From: Syntrophaceae bacterium UBA1411 | GTDB lineage: Bacteria; Desulfobacterota; Syntrophia; Syntrophales; Smithellaceae | Direction: 5' to 3' | NCBI GenBank assembly: GCA_002304995.1 | Contig: DBPV01000096.1 | Location: forward strand, 50,449-74,758 | Length of the DNA: 24,310 bases | In this document: positions 15,560 through 23,588 of the stretch, in pieces | How positions within the stretch are numbered: position 1 is the stretch's first letter | How the letters are laid out: each line of letters begins with the position of its first letter | The notes under the pieces: generated by a model | Database searches by the model: none | The model's input: only the letters and a program-made list of their open reading frames with translations | What the model was told of the DNA's origin: nothing | Made by a program: the position numbers and the translations under genes

Positions 15560-16903
15560 ATGGACCTGAAAGGAAAGAAAAGCATCGTCATCGGCATGGG
15601 AAAAACGGGCATCGCCGCCGCCGCGTTTCTGGGCGCGCGGGGCGCGTCCGTGGTCGCAGTCGATGAAAAACCCGCGGCCGAATGGGGCGAGGCCTACAGC
15701 CGCATCGCCGCCAGCCCGTGGCTGTCCGTCGGCCGCTATGATGCCTCTGTGCTCGCGGGCGCGGATCTGATCGTTCCCTCGCCGGGCATTCCCCCGCGCA
15801 ACGCCATTCTGGCCGCCGCGCAGGCGGCCGGACTGCCGATTCTGAGCGAAATCGAACTGGCGTACCGCCATCTTCGCGTGCCGCTGATCGCGGTGACGGG
15901 CACCAACGGCAAAACCACCACCACCACGCTGCTGGGCGAAATGCTGAGGGCGGCGGGCAAAAAGGTTTTTGTCGGGGGCAACATCGGCAATCCGCTGATC
16001 GAATACGCGAACTCGGCGCAGGCCGACGATGTCGTCGTCGCCGAAATCAGCAGCTTCCAGCTGCAGTGGATCGAATCCTTCCGCCCGCACGTTGCGCTGC
16101 TGCTCAACATCACCTGCGACCACATCGACTACCACGGCTCGTTTGACGCGTACCGGCGGATCAAGGCCCGGGTGTTTGAAAATCAGCAAAGCGCCGATTG
16201 GGCGATCGTGAACGCCGACGACGAGGCGCAAAAGGGGCTTGACGCGGCTTACGCCGCGCGGATCATCCGGTTCAGCACCCGCCGGAAACAGACGGAGGGC
16301 CTCTGGCTGGAAGACGACGCGATCTTCTGCCGGATGCAAAACGGGGCGCCGGAGCGCTATCCGCTCGACATGATCCGTCTGCCGGGCCGGCACAACGTGG
16401 AGAACGTCATGGCGGCGCTGGCGGCGGCGCGCTCGTGCGGCGCGGATCCCGAAAGCATCGCCAGGACCGTCTCCGGATTCCGCGGCCTGCCCCACCGCAT
16501 TGAATTTGCCGGCGAGAAAAACGCCGTCCGGTTCTACGACGACTCCAAGGGCACGAATGTGGACGCCGTCGTCCGGGCGCTTGAAACCTTCGACCGGCCC
16601 GTGATTCTGCTTCTGGGCGGCCGCGACAAGGACAGCGATTTTACCGTGCTGGCGGGCAGCCTGGAGAAGAAAGTCAAACAGGTGATTTTGTTCGGCGAGG
16701 CGCGCGACCGCATCGCGCCCCAGATCGGGCCGGGCGTTTTGCACGTCAAGGAACCCACGCTGGAGGGGGCGACGCGCCGGGCGTTTCTTGATGCCCGTCC
16801 GGGGGACATTGTTCTTTTGTCGCCGGGATGCGCGAGCTTCGACGAATTCGCCAACTACAAGGAGCGGGGAAATTTTTTCAAGGATGTCGTGAGGTCGTTT
16901 TAG
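15560..16903 (+). CDS. murD: UDP-N-acetylmuramoyl-L-alanine:D-glutamate ligase MurD
   Basis: MurD adds D-glutamate to UDP-MurNAc-L-Ala using ATP in the cytoplasm. The 447-residue protein has an N-terminal Rossmann-like UDP-binding domain (IVIGMGKTGIAAA), the P-loop GTNGKTTTTTL (114-124), AEISSFQLQW, LLNITCDHIDYH, LPGRHNVENVMAA, GLPHRIEF, YDDSKGTN and the C-terminal LLSPGCASFDEF. All hallmark motifs are intact and the length is usual. The ATG follows AGGGAAG. Its TAG stop is directly abutted by the ftsW ATG, with no spacer, so coupling is likely. Confidence 0.97.
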   Translation: MDLKGKKSIVIGMGKTGIAAAAFLGARGASVVAVDEKPAAEWGEAYSRIAASPWLSVGRYDASVLAGADLIVPSPGIPPRNAILAAAQAAGLPILSEIELAYRHLRVPLIAVTGTNGKTTTTTLLGEMLRAAGKKVFVGGNIGNPLIEYANSAQADDVVVAEISSFQLQWIESFRPHVALLLNITCDHIDYHGSFDAYRRIKARVFENQQSADWAIVNADDEAQKGLDAAYAARIIRFSTRRKQTEGLWLEDDAIFCRMQNGAPERYPLDMIRLPGRHNVENVMAALAAARSCGADPESIARTVSGFRGLPHRIEFAGEKNAVRFYDDSKGTNVDAVVRALETFDRPVILLLGGRDKDSDFTVLAGSLEKKVKQVILFGEARDRIAPQIGPGVLHVKEPTLEGATRRAFLDARPGDIVLLSPGCASFDEFANYKERGNFFKDVVRSF

Positions 16904-18013
16904 ATGGAAGCCGCCTTTAAGAAGGAAACCAATACGCCGGATATCATCCTCCTGCTCGTGACGCTGGTTCTGGTGACGGTGGGCGCCGCGATGATCTATT
17001 CGTCGAGCTCCATTCTGGCGATGGAAAAATTCAAGGACGGACAGTTTTTCATCAAGAAGCATCTGTTCTTTGTGTTTGCCGGCCTCGTGACGATGATCGT
17101 GATGACCAAGGTGCCCTATGAGCATCTCAAGAAGGTGGCGTATCCCGGCGTGATCGTTTCCATCGTGCTCTTGCTGCTGCTGTTCATTCCGCATGTCGGC
17201 GTCCGCCGGGGCGGAGCGACGCGCTGGCTCAACATGGGCGTCTTCACTTTTCAGGTGACGGAGCTGGTCAAGGTGGCGATGGTCGTTTTCCTGGCGCACC
17301 TGCTCACGCGCAAGGTGCACCATCTGAAGAAATTCAGCCGGGGCGTGGCCGTCCCCCTGTCGGTGACGGCCGTCATCATGGGCCTGATCATTTTTCAGCC
17401 GGATTTCGGAACGGTCGTCATCATCGCGTCGATCCTGCTTTTGATGCTGTCGCTGGCCGGCACCCGGATCACGCACCTGCTGTTTCTCGGCGCGGCGTTC
17501 ATTCCCGCGGCGATCTGGCTGATCCTGCACAAGAGTTACCGGCTGGCGCGGCTGACGGCTTTTCTGGACCCCTGGAAGGATCCGGACAAGACGGGCTTTC
17601 AGCTCATCCAGTCGCTCATTTCCTTCGGGTCGGGCGGCGTCTTCGGCCAGGGTCTGGGCGACGGCATGCAGAAATTGTTTTATCTGCCGGAGCCGCATAC
17701 GGATTTTATTCTGGCGGTCATCGCGGAAGAGAGCGGCTTTGTCGGCGTGACGATCGTCATCGTCCTGTTCATCGTTTTTCTGCTGCGCGGCTTCATGATC
17801 GCGTTTCGCGCGCCGGATCTTTTCGGGACGCTTCTGGCCGCCGGGCTGACGATGCTGATCGCCATGCAGGCGTTCATCAATATCGCGGGCGTGATGGGGC
17901 TCATTCCGCTCAAGGGGCTCGCGCTGCCGTTTCTGAGTTACGGCGGCACGTCGTTTGTCATGAGCATGCTGTCGGTGGGGATTCTGCTCAATATCTCCAC
18001 CCAGCGGACATAA
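16904..18013 (+). CDS. ftsW: Septal peptidoglycan glycosyltransferase FtsW (SEDS family)
   Basis: FtsW polymerises lipid II into glycan strands at the septum together with FtsI. The 369-residue integral membrane protein has about ten transmembrane helices. The SEDS signature is visible: RRGGATRWLN, PDFGT, GQGLGDGMQKLFYLPEPHTDF with the conserved Asp267 that corresponds to the essential residue of the extracellular loop, and LPFLSYGGTS near the C-terminus. FtsW is preferred over RodA because of its dcw position between murD and murG. The ATG immediately follows the murD stop, and there is a plausible GTG start of murG 12 bases after its own stop. Confidence 0.96.
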   Translation: MEAAFKKETNTPDIILLLVTLVLVTVGAAMIYSSSSILAMEKFKDGQFFIKKHLFFVFAGLVTMIVMTKVPYEHLKKVAYPGVIVSIVLLLLLFIPHVGVRRGGATRWLNMGVFTFQVTELVKVAMVVFLAHLLTRKVHHLKKFSRGVAVPLSVTAVIMGLIIFQPDFGTVVIIASILLLMLSLAGTRITHLLFLGAAFIPAAIWLILHKSYRLARLTAFLDPWKDPDKTGFQLIQSLISFGSGGVFGQGLGDGMQKLFYLPEPHTDFILAVIAEESGFVGVTIVIVLFIVFLLRGFMIAFRAPDLFGTLLAAGLTMLIAMQAFINIAGVMGLIPLKGLALPFLSYGGTSFVMSMLSVGILLNISTQRT

Positions 18014-18025
18014 GAGGTGAAGACG

Positions 18026-19114
18026 GTGCGGATGGTCATCGCGGGAGGAGGAACGGGAGGACATTTGTTTCCCGGCATTGCCGTGGCGGAGGAGTTTCTT
18101 CGCCGCGATTCCGCCAACCGGGTGATCTTCATCGGGACGAAGCGCGGCATCGAGCACCGGCTCTTGGGGCCGCTGGGCTACGCGCTGCGGGAGATCGACG
18201 TGGAGGGCTTGAAAGGCCGGGGGCCGAAAGCGCTCATCCGCGGACTGTACGCGATTCCCAACAGCATGCTGCAGTCGCGGCGGATCTTCCGGGAGTTTCG
18301 GCCGGATGTCGTGATCGGCGTCGGCGGCTACGCGTCGGGGCCGGCGGTAATGGCCGCCTGGCTGATGCGGATTCCGACCGCCGTTGCCGAGCAAAACGCC
18401 CTGGCGGGAAACACCAACCGCATCCTGGGAAAGTTCGTGGATCGGGTTTTCCTGACCTACGAAGAGAGCCGGGGGCCGTTTGCGGCAGGGAAGGTTCTGG
18501 TGACCGGCAATCCCGTCCGGGCCGCGTTTGTTGGTGCGCTTGCGCAAAGTTCCCCCGCGGCTGCAAGGCGCGGTCTGCTCATCTTCGGCGGATCGCAGGG
18601 GGCTGCGGCCATCAATAAAGCCGTGACGGAAATGCTGCCTCGGCTGAAAACGCTTTTGCCCCCCGTTCGCATTGTCCACCAGGCGGGCGAGCGGGAGGTG
18701 GAGACGGTTGGCCGCGCCTACCGCGATTGCGGAATTGCGGCCGAGGTGACGCCGTTCATTTCGGATATGGTTTCGGCTTACGCGGCGGCCGATCTGATCA
18801 TCTGCCGCGCCGGAGCGACGTCGCTTGCGGAAATCACGGCGGCCGGAAAGGCGTCCGTTCTGATTCCGTTTCCGTTTGCGGCCGACGACCACCAGACACA
18901 AAATGCGCGCGCCATGGCGGACGCGGGCGCGGCGGTGATGATCCGGCAAAGCGAGCTTACGGCCGAAAGGCTTTTCGGAGTGGTGAAGGACCTTTGGGAG
19001 GACGGGCGCCGGCTCCGGGAGATGGAACAAAAATCCAGGGCGCTGGGCCGGCCGGAAGCAGCGGCGGCGGTGGTGGACGCCTGCCTTAAACTGGTGCAAC
19101 CAAACGGGCGCTGA
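18026..19114 (+). CDS. murG: Lipid II synthase MurG (GlcNAc transferase)
   Basis: MurG transfers GlcNAc from UDP-GlcNAc to lipid I, making lipid II on the inner face of the membrane. The protein has the GT28 N-terminal glycine loop AGGGTGGHLFPG, GVGGYASGPAVMAA, AEQNALAGNTNRIL, FGGSQGAAAIN and the donor-site block CRAGATSLAEITAAGK followed by PFPFAADDHQTQNA. Length is normal (362 residues from this start). I chose GTG 18026 because AGGTGA (18015-18020) lies 5 nt upstream. An in-frame GTG at 18017, three codons earlier, lacks room for a ribosome-binding site, and an ATG at 18032 is also possible. murC follows after a 29-bp spacer. Confidence 0.95.
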   Translation: MRMVIAGGGTGGHLFPGIAVAEEFLRRDSANRVIFIGTKRGIEHRLLGPLGYALREIDVEGLKGRGPKALIRGLYAIPNSMLQSRRIFREFRPDVVIGVGGYASGPAVMAAWLMRIPTAVAEQNALAGNTNRILGKFVDRVFLTYEESRGPFAAGKVLVTGNPVRAAFVGALAQSSPAAARRGLLIFGGSQGAAAINKAVTEMLPRLKTLLPPVRIVHQAGEREVETVGRAYRDCGIAAEVTPFISDMVSAYAAADLIICRAGATSLAEITAAGKASVLIPFPFAADDHQTQNARAMADAGAAVMIRQSELTAERLFGVVKDLWEDGRRLREMEQKSRALGRPEAAAAVVDACLKLVQPNGR

Positions 19115-19143
19115 AAGGCGCCGGTGAAGGGAAAAGAAAATCG

Positions 19144-20553
19144 ATGGGAAAAGATCGGGAAACCGGATTCATGCAGCGCAAAGTCAAGCGCATCCATTTT
19201 GTCGGCATCGGCGGCATCGGCATGAGCGGCATCGCGGAGGTGCTGCTCAACCTTGGCTACGGCATCAGCGGTTCGGACGCCCAGGTCAATGAGACGACCG
19301 AACGCCTGCGAAGCCTGGGCGCCCAGGTGGCCCACGGCCATGCGGCGGAGAACGTCGGCGCCGCCGACGTGGTGGTGACCTCCACCGCGGTGAAGGCGGA
19401 CAACCCCGAAGTGCAGGCCGCGCACCGCAGGGCCATACCGGTGATTCCCCGCGCGGAAATGCTGGCGGAGCTTCTGAAAATGAAATTTTCCGTGGCCGTC
19501 TCCGGCAGCCACGGCAAGACGACGACCACCTCCATGATCTCAACCCTTCTGGCCCGGGGCGGCCTGGACCCGACGATGGTGATCGGGGGCAAGCTGGCGT
19601 CCATCGGCTCCAACGCCCGGCTGGGCGACGGCGACATCATCGTCGCGGAGGCGGACGAAAGCGACGGCTCGTTTCTGAAGCTGTCGCCTGCGATCGCCGT
19701 GGTCACGAACATCGACCGCGAGCACCTGGACTACTATCCGGGCATCGCCGAAATCAAGGACGCCTTTCTGAAATTCGCCAATATCGTGCCTTTTTACGGC
19801 TGCACGGTCATGTGCAACGACAACGAACACGTGCGCGCCATCATCGGGTCGGTCAAGCGCCGGGTCATCACCTACGGCATTGACGCGCCTGCGGACTACC
19901 GGGCGCGCGATATCCGGTTTCAGCCGGCGCGGACGCTTTACCGCCTGCTTTACAAGGGAGAGGATCTGGGCGAAACGACGCTGGCCGTGCCGGGGCTTTT
20001 CAATGTCTACAACTCCATGGCGGCGACGGCTGTCGGCGTCGAGCTGGGGCTCGGTCTGCCGACGATCCGCGAAGGGCTTCTGGCCTTTGCCGGCGTTCAG
20101 CGGCGCCTCGAGGTCAAGGGAAGCGCCGGTTCAATTACCGTGGTGGACGACTACGGGCATCATCCGACCGAAATTCTGGCCACGCTGGCCGCGGCCCGGC
20201 AAATGTGGCCCGGCCGGCTGATCGTGGTTTTCCAGCCGCACCGCTTCACGCGGACGCAGGCGCTCTTTGACGAATTCACGCGGGCCTTCGGCGACGCGGA
20301 CGTCCTGGTGTTAAACGACATCTATCCCGCGTCGGAAGCGCCGATTCCCGGCATCAACTCCGCCGCGCTGTGGGCGGCGATCAAGGAAGGCGGCCATCCG
20401 CGCGTGGAATACATCGGACAGACGCAAAACACGGTGGACTTTCTTCTGGCCGAAGCCCGGCCCGGCGACACGGTTCTCACCCTGGGCGCGGGCAGCGTGT
20501 ATAAAATCGGCGAGGCGTTTCTGGCGCAAAAGAAGGGAGCGGCGGGAGCATGA
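19144..20553 (+). CDS. murC: UDP-N-acetylmuramate:L-alanine ligase MurC
   Basis: MurC adds the first residue, L-alanine, to UDP-MurNAc. The 469-residue protein has the Rossmann signature IHFVGIGGIGMSGIAE (about 17-32), P-loop GSHGKTTTTS (121-130), EADESDGSF, TNIDREHLDYY, GVQRRLEVKG, DDYGHHPTEI and FQPHRFTRT. All are intact. The ATG at 19144 is given as the start; an in-frame ATG at 19171 (MQRKVKRIHFVG) would give the more usual N-terminus, and neither has a clearly better ribosome-binding site. Its TGA overlaps the murB ATG by the ATGA arrangement, which implies translational coupling. Confidence 0.96.
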   Translation: MGKDRETGFMQRKVKRIHFVGIGGIGMSGIAEVLLNLGYGISGSDAQVNETTERLRSLGAQVAHGHAAENVGAADVVVTSTAVKADNPEVQAAHRRAIPVIPRAEMLAELLKMKFSVAVSGSHGKTTTTSMISTLLARGGLDPTMVIGGKLASIGSNARLGDGDIIVAEADESDGSFLKLSPAIAVVTNIDREHLDYYPGIAEIKDAFLKFANIVPFYGCTVMCNDNEHVRAIIGSVKRRVITYGIDAPADYRARDIRFQPARTLYRLLYKGEDLGETTLAVPGLFNVYNSMAATAVGVELGLGLPTIREGLLAFAGVQRRLEVKGSAGSITVVDDYGHHPTEILATLAAARQMWPGRLIVVFQPHRFTRTQALFDEFTRAFGDADVLVLNDIYPASEAPIPGINSAALWAAIKEGGHPRVEYIGQTQNTVDFLLAEARPGDTVLTLGAGSVYKIGEAFLAQKKGAAGA

Positions 20554-21476
20554 CGATGCGGCAGGCCATAGCGGAGGCCCTGGCCGGGCTGACGATCGGC
20601 AGCGTGCTCTATGACGAGCCGATGTCGCATCATGCGTCGCTGCGCCTGGGCGGTCCGGCGGATGCGCTGGTGGCAGCCGATGATGAGGCGCAGCTCGCGG
20701 CGGTCGTGCGGCGGTTGACCCAAAAAGGCATTGCCTTTCTGCCGGTCGGAAATCTGACCAACATCCTCGTGCGCGACGGCGGCTACCGCGGCGCGCTTTT
20801 GTGGATGCGGGGCTGGGACCAAACCGCCGTTTCGCCCGGGCCGGACGGAACGTATTTTCTCGATGCCCAGGCGGGCGCGGCGCTGGGCCGGGTGGTCGCC
20901 CTGGCGGCGGCCGAGGCGCTTGCGGGCGTCGAATTCTGCACCGGCATTCCCGGCAGCGTCGGCGGCGCCGTCCGGATGAACGCCGGCGCGTACGGAAAAG
21001 AAATCAAGGATGTGGTGAGCCGGGTGACGGTGATGAACAAAGAAGGCCGGGTGCACCAGCTGCGCCGCGAGGAAATCGCATTTGCCTACCGCCGGTCCGG
21101 TCTGCCCGCGGACACCATCATCTGCGGGGCGCGTTTCGTCCTGACCCGGGGAGACGCCGGCCGGATTCGGGCGCGGATGAGTGAAATCCGTGAGTGGCGG
21201 CAGGAAAAGCATCCGCTGCAGTATCCCAGCGCCGGTTCGGTTTTTAAAAATCCTCCGGGAGAGCCGGCGGGCCGCCTGATCGAGGAACTGGGACTGAAAG
21301 GACGGCGGCTGGGCGACGTGCAGATTTCGAAAAAGCACGCCAACTTCATGGTCAACAAGGGACAGGGAACGGCCGCCGACATGCTGGAACTGATCCGGCT
21401 GGTGCAGGAGACGGCCCGCCGGGAAAGAGGCGTGGCGCTGGAGCCGGAAATCGTGATTATCGGAGAGGAACGGTGA
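20550..21476 (+). CDS. murB: UDP-N-acetylenolpyruvoylglucosamine reductase MurB
   Basis: MurB is the FAD enzyme that reduces UDP-GlcNAc-enolpyruvate to UDP-MurNAc with NADPH. The 308-residue protein shows the FAD-binding blocks SLRLGGPADALV and VGNLTNILVRDGGYRG, then GIPGSVGGAVRMNAGAYG. The catalytic region has YRRSG (Tyr180), PSAGSVFKNP with the catalytic Ser230, and a C-terminal LEPEIVIIG carrying the acidic catalytic residue (probably Glu300). The short length suggests the type II form. Its ATG overlaps the murC stop and its TGA overlaps the GTG of ftsQ, so it is coupled on both sides. A second ATG at 20556 is possible. No ddl follows. Confidence 0.96.
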   Translation: MTMRQAIAEALAGLTIGSVLYDEPMSHHASLRLGGPADALVAADDEAQLAAVVRRLTQKGIAFLPVGNLTNILVRDGGYRGALLWMRGWDQTAVSPGPDGTYFLDAQAGAALGRVVALAAAEALAGVEFCTGIPGSVGGAVRMNAGAYGKEIKDVVSRVTVMNKEGRVHQLRREEIAFAYRRSGLPADTIICGARFVLTRGDAGRIRARMSEIREWRQEKHPLQYPSAGSVFKNPPGEPAGRLIEELGLKGRRLGDVQISKKHANFMVNKGQGTAADMLELIRLVQETARRERGVALEPEIVIIGEER

Positions 21477-22315
21477 ACGGGAAGATTCGGGGAAGTCTGG
21501 AAGCCAGGAAAAACCGGCTGCACCGCCGGATGATCGGGGCGGTCGGCGAATCTTTCGCCGCCGTGGTTCTGCTCTTCGGCGCGGCCCTCTCGGGCGCGGG
21601 ATTCATCTATGCCTACAGCGCGGTGCTGAGTGCTCCTTCGCTGCAGATCCGGGAAATCGCCGTGCGCGGCGTGAAGGAGCTCACGGAAAAGGACATCCTG
21701 GCCCTGGCGAAGATCACGCCGCAGGCGAACATTCTGGCGGTGAATGCGGATGCGGTCGCGCGGCGGATCCGCACCAATCCCTGGATCCGGGCCGTCTACA
21801 TCGGCAGGGAATTTCCGGACCGTCTGGTGGTCGAGGTGCGCGAACGCACGCCCGTTGCGCTGGTCAAGCAGGCGGGGACTTTTTATCTGATGGATGCGGA
21901 CGGATTTGTTTTCAAGAAATTATCGCGGGGCGACGACGTGGATCTGGCGATCGTCACGGGAGTTGACGTCAAGGCCCCGACGCAGCCGGCTCTGGTATTG
22001 CAGGCTCTCAAACTCCTCCAGACGCTGGGCGCCGAAGCGCACGAGTCGCTGGGAACGATTTCCGAGATTTCCGTCGATGAGGTTTTTGGCCTGTCCATTC
22101 TGACGGACAGGGGACTGCACCTGAAACTGGGCCGCGACAATTTTGAAGGCAAGATCCGCCGGCTGGATGTCGTCCTGGCCGACCTGGAAAAACGGGGGCT
22201 GAAAGACGGACGCCTGTTCGTCGATCTGACCGACGTCGCCAAGGTGACGGTGCAACGCAAAGACGCGCTGGGAAAAGCGCAGGACGAAAAACCGGGGCCG
22301 CAGTACCGCATCTGA
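21473..22315 (+). CDS. ftsQ: Cell division protein FtsQ
   Basis: FtsQ is a bitopic divisome protein that, with FtsL and FtsB, connects early and late division proteins. The 280-residue protein has a basic cytoplasmic tail (about 1-20) and one transmembrane helix (about 27-50). A POTRA domain follows (about 56-126, LQIREIAVRGVKELTEKDI, NILAVNADAVARRIRTNPWI, FPDRLVVEVRERTPVA), then the FtsQ/DivIB beta domain (FYLMDADGFVFKK to FVDLTDVAKVTVQ). The GTG start overlaps the murB stop (GTGA), with AGAGGA just upstream. The position between murB and ftsA is classical. The C-terminal tail is short and hydrophilic. Confidence 0.94.
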   Translation: MNGKIRGSLEARKNRLHRRMIGAVGESFAAVVLLFGAALSGAGFIYAYSAVLSAPSLQIREIAVRGVKELTEKDILALAKITPQANILAVNADAVARRIRTNPWIRAVYIGREFPDRLVVEVRERTPVALVKQAGTFYLMDADGFVFKKLSRGDDVDLAIVTGVDVKAPTQPALVLQALKLLQTLGAEAHESLGTISEISVDEVFGLSILTDRGLHLKLGRDNFEGKIRRLDVVLADLEKRGLKDGRLFVDLTDVAKVTVQRKDALGKAQDEKPGPQYRI

Positions 22316-22340
22316 CGGGCGGTCGCAAAAAAAGGGTGAA

Positions 22341-23573
22341 ATGATGGGCAGAAAAAAGAGCAATGTTCTGGTGGGCGTCGATATCGGAACGACCAAAACC
22401 GTGGCGATTGTCGGAGAGGTGACGGACACCGGCATCGACATCATCGGCATGGGAATCACGCCTGCCCGGGAGCTGCGCAAAGGCGGCGTGGTCAACATCG
22501 ACAACACCGTCGAGGCGATCAAGAAAGCCGTGGAGGACGCGGAGCACATGTCGGGCTGCCGCATCAATTCCGCCTACGTCGGCATTGCCGGCCCGCACAT
22601 CAAGGGACAGAACTCGCTCGGCATTGTCGCCGTCAAGGGCCGGGAAGTCGGCGAAGACGATCTGCAGCGGGCCATTGAAGCGTCCAAGGCCATTGCCATT
22701 CCCGTGGACCGCGAGATCCTCCATACGCTGCCGCAGAATTATGTCGTGGACGGCCAGGACGGCATCCGCGATCCGGTGGGCATGTCGGGCGTACGGCTGG
22801 AAGCCAAGGTGCACATCGTCACGGGCGCGGCGGCGTCCATTCAGAATGTCGTAAAATCCGTCAACCGGGTCGGGCTCGATATCGACGACGTGGTTCTCGA
22901 GCAGCTCGCGGCCAGCGAGGCCGTTTTGAGCGCCGACGAAAAGGACTTGGGCGTCGCGCTCGTCGATCTGGGCGGCGCGACCACGAGCATCGCGATTTTC
23001 GCGGAAGGCAGCATCAAGCACACGGCGTCGCTGCCGGTGGGCGGCAACTTTCTGACCTCGGACATCGCCACGGGGCTGCGCACGCCGTTTGCGGAGGCGG
23101 AGAAAATCAAAATCCAGTACGGCTGCGCGCTGACGGCGATGATTCCGAAGGAAGAAACCATCGAAGTGCCCAGCGTGGGCGGGCGGGAGGCGCGCATGGT
23201 GTCGCGCCAGATCCTGGGCCGGATCATGGAGCCCCGCATGGATGAAATCCTCAATATGGCCCTCAAGGAAATGGTCCGCTCCGGATATGAAGATCTGCTG
23301 GCGGCGGGCATCGTTCTGACCGGCGGCACGGCGCTGCTGCCGGGGATCACGGAAATGGCGGAGCAGATCTTCGACCTGCCGGTGCGCCGCGGCTATCCCA
23401 CGGGCGTAGGCGGCTTAAGCGACGTCGCCAATACGCCGGCCTTTGCCGTCGGCGTCGGCCTGATTCTTTACGGCAGCCGGAACGTCCCCGGCGATTCCGT
23501 TTATCGCAGGACCGGCAATGTTTTCAGTGAATTTTTCAAAACGCTCAAAAAATGGTTTGTGGAGTTTTTTTAA
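22341..23573 (+). CDS. ftsA: Cell division protein FtsA (actin-like FtsZ membrane tether)
   Basis: FtsA is an actin-fold ATPase that anchors FtsZ filaments to the inner membrane. The 410-residue protein shows the phosphate-1 motif VGVDIGTTKTVAIVGEV, the SHS2/1C subdomain (LRKGGVVNIDNTVEAIKKA), RDPVGMSGVRLEAKVHIV, phosphate-2 ALVDLGGATTSIAIF, VGGNFLTSDIA and the adenosine motif VLTGGTALLPG. The last residues (FSEFFKTLKKWFVEFF) form a hydrophobic-basic amphipathic helix suited to membrane binding. Two tandem ATGs lie at 22341 and 22344; AGGG at 22333-22336 favours the second (7-nt spacer). ftsZ follows after 15 bp. Confidence 0.97.
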   Translation: MMGRKKSNVLVGVDIGTTKTVAIVGEVTDTGIDIIGMGITPARELRKGGVVNIDNTVEAIKKAVEDAEHMSGCRINSAYVGIAGPHIKGQNSLGIVAVKGREVGEDDLQRAIEASKAIAIPVDREILHTLPQNYVVDGQDGIRDPVGMSGVRLEAKVHIVTGAAASIQNVVKSVNRVGLDIDDVVLEQLAASEAVLSADEKDLGVALVDLGGATTSIAIFAEGSIKHTASLPVGGNFLTSDIATGLRTPFAEAEKIKIQYGCALTAMIPKEETIEVPSVGGREARMVSRQILGRIMEPRMDEILNMALKEMVRSGYEDLLAAGIVLTGGTALLPGITEMAEQIFDLPVRRGYPTGVGGLSDVANTPAFAVGVGLILYGSRNVPGDSVYRRTGNVFSEFFKTLKKWFVEFF

Positions 23574-23588
23574 AAGAAGGGGGTGCGC

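Noticed and set aside
13630..15612. A 660-codon open frame on the - strand opposite the MurF half and mraY
   Set aside because: It has the same antisense codon-bias artefact: low-complexity His/Asp/Gln/Arg-rich product, opposite two well-conserved genes.
15530..19099. A 1189-codon open frame on the - strand opposite murD, ftsW and murG
   Set aside because: Its translation is rich in His, Arg, Gln and Asp with no recognisable domain. It mirrors three intact conserved genes, and such long antisense frames are common where GC-rich third positions suppress stop codons.
19107..19122. GGCGC/GCGCC hairpin overlapping the murG stop codon
   Set aside because: It is a five-base-pair stem without a T-tract inside a tightly spaced operon; such stems arise often in GC-rich sequence.
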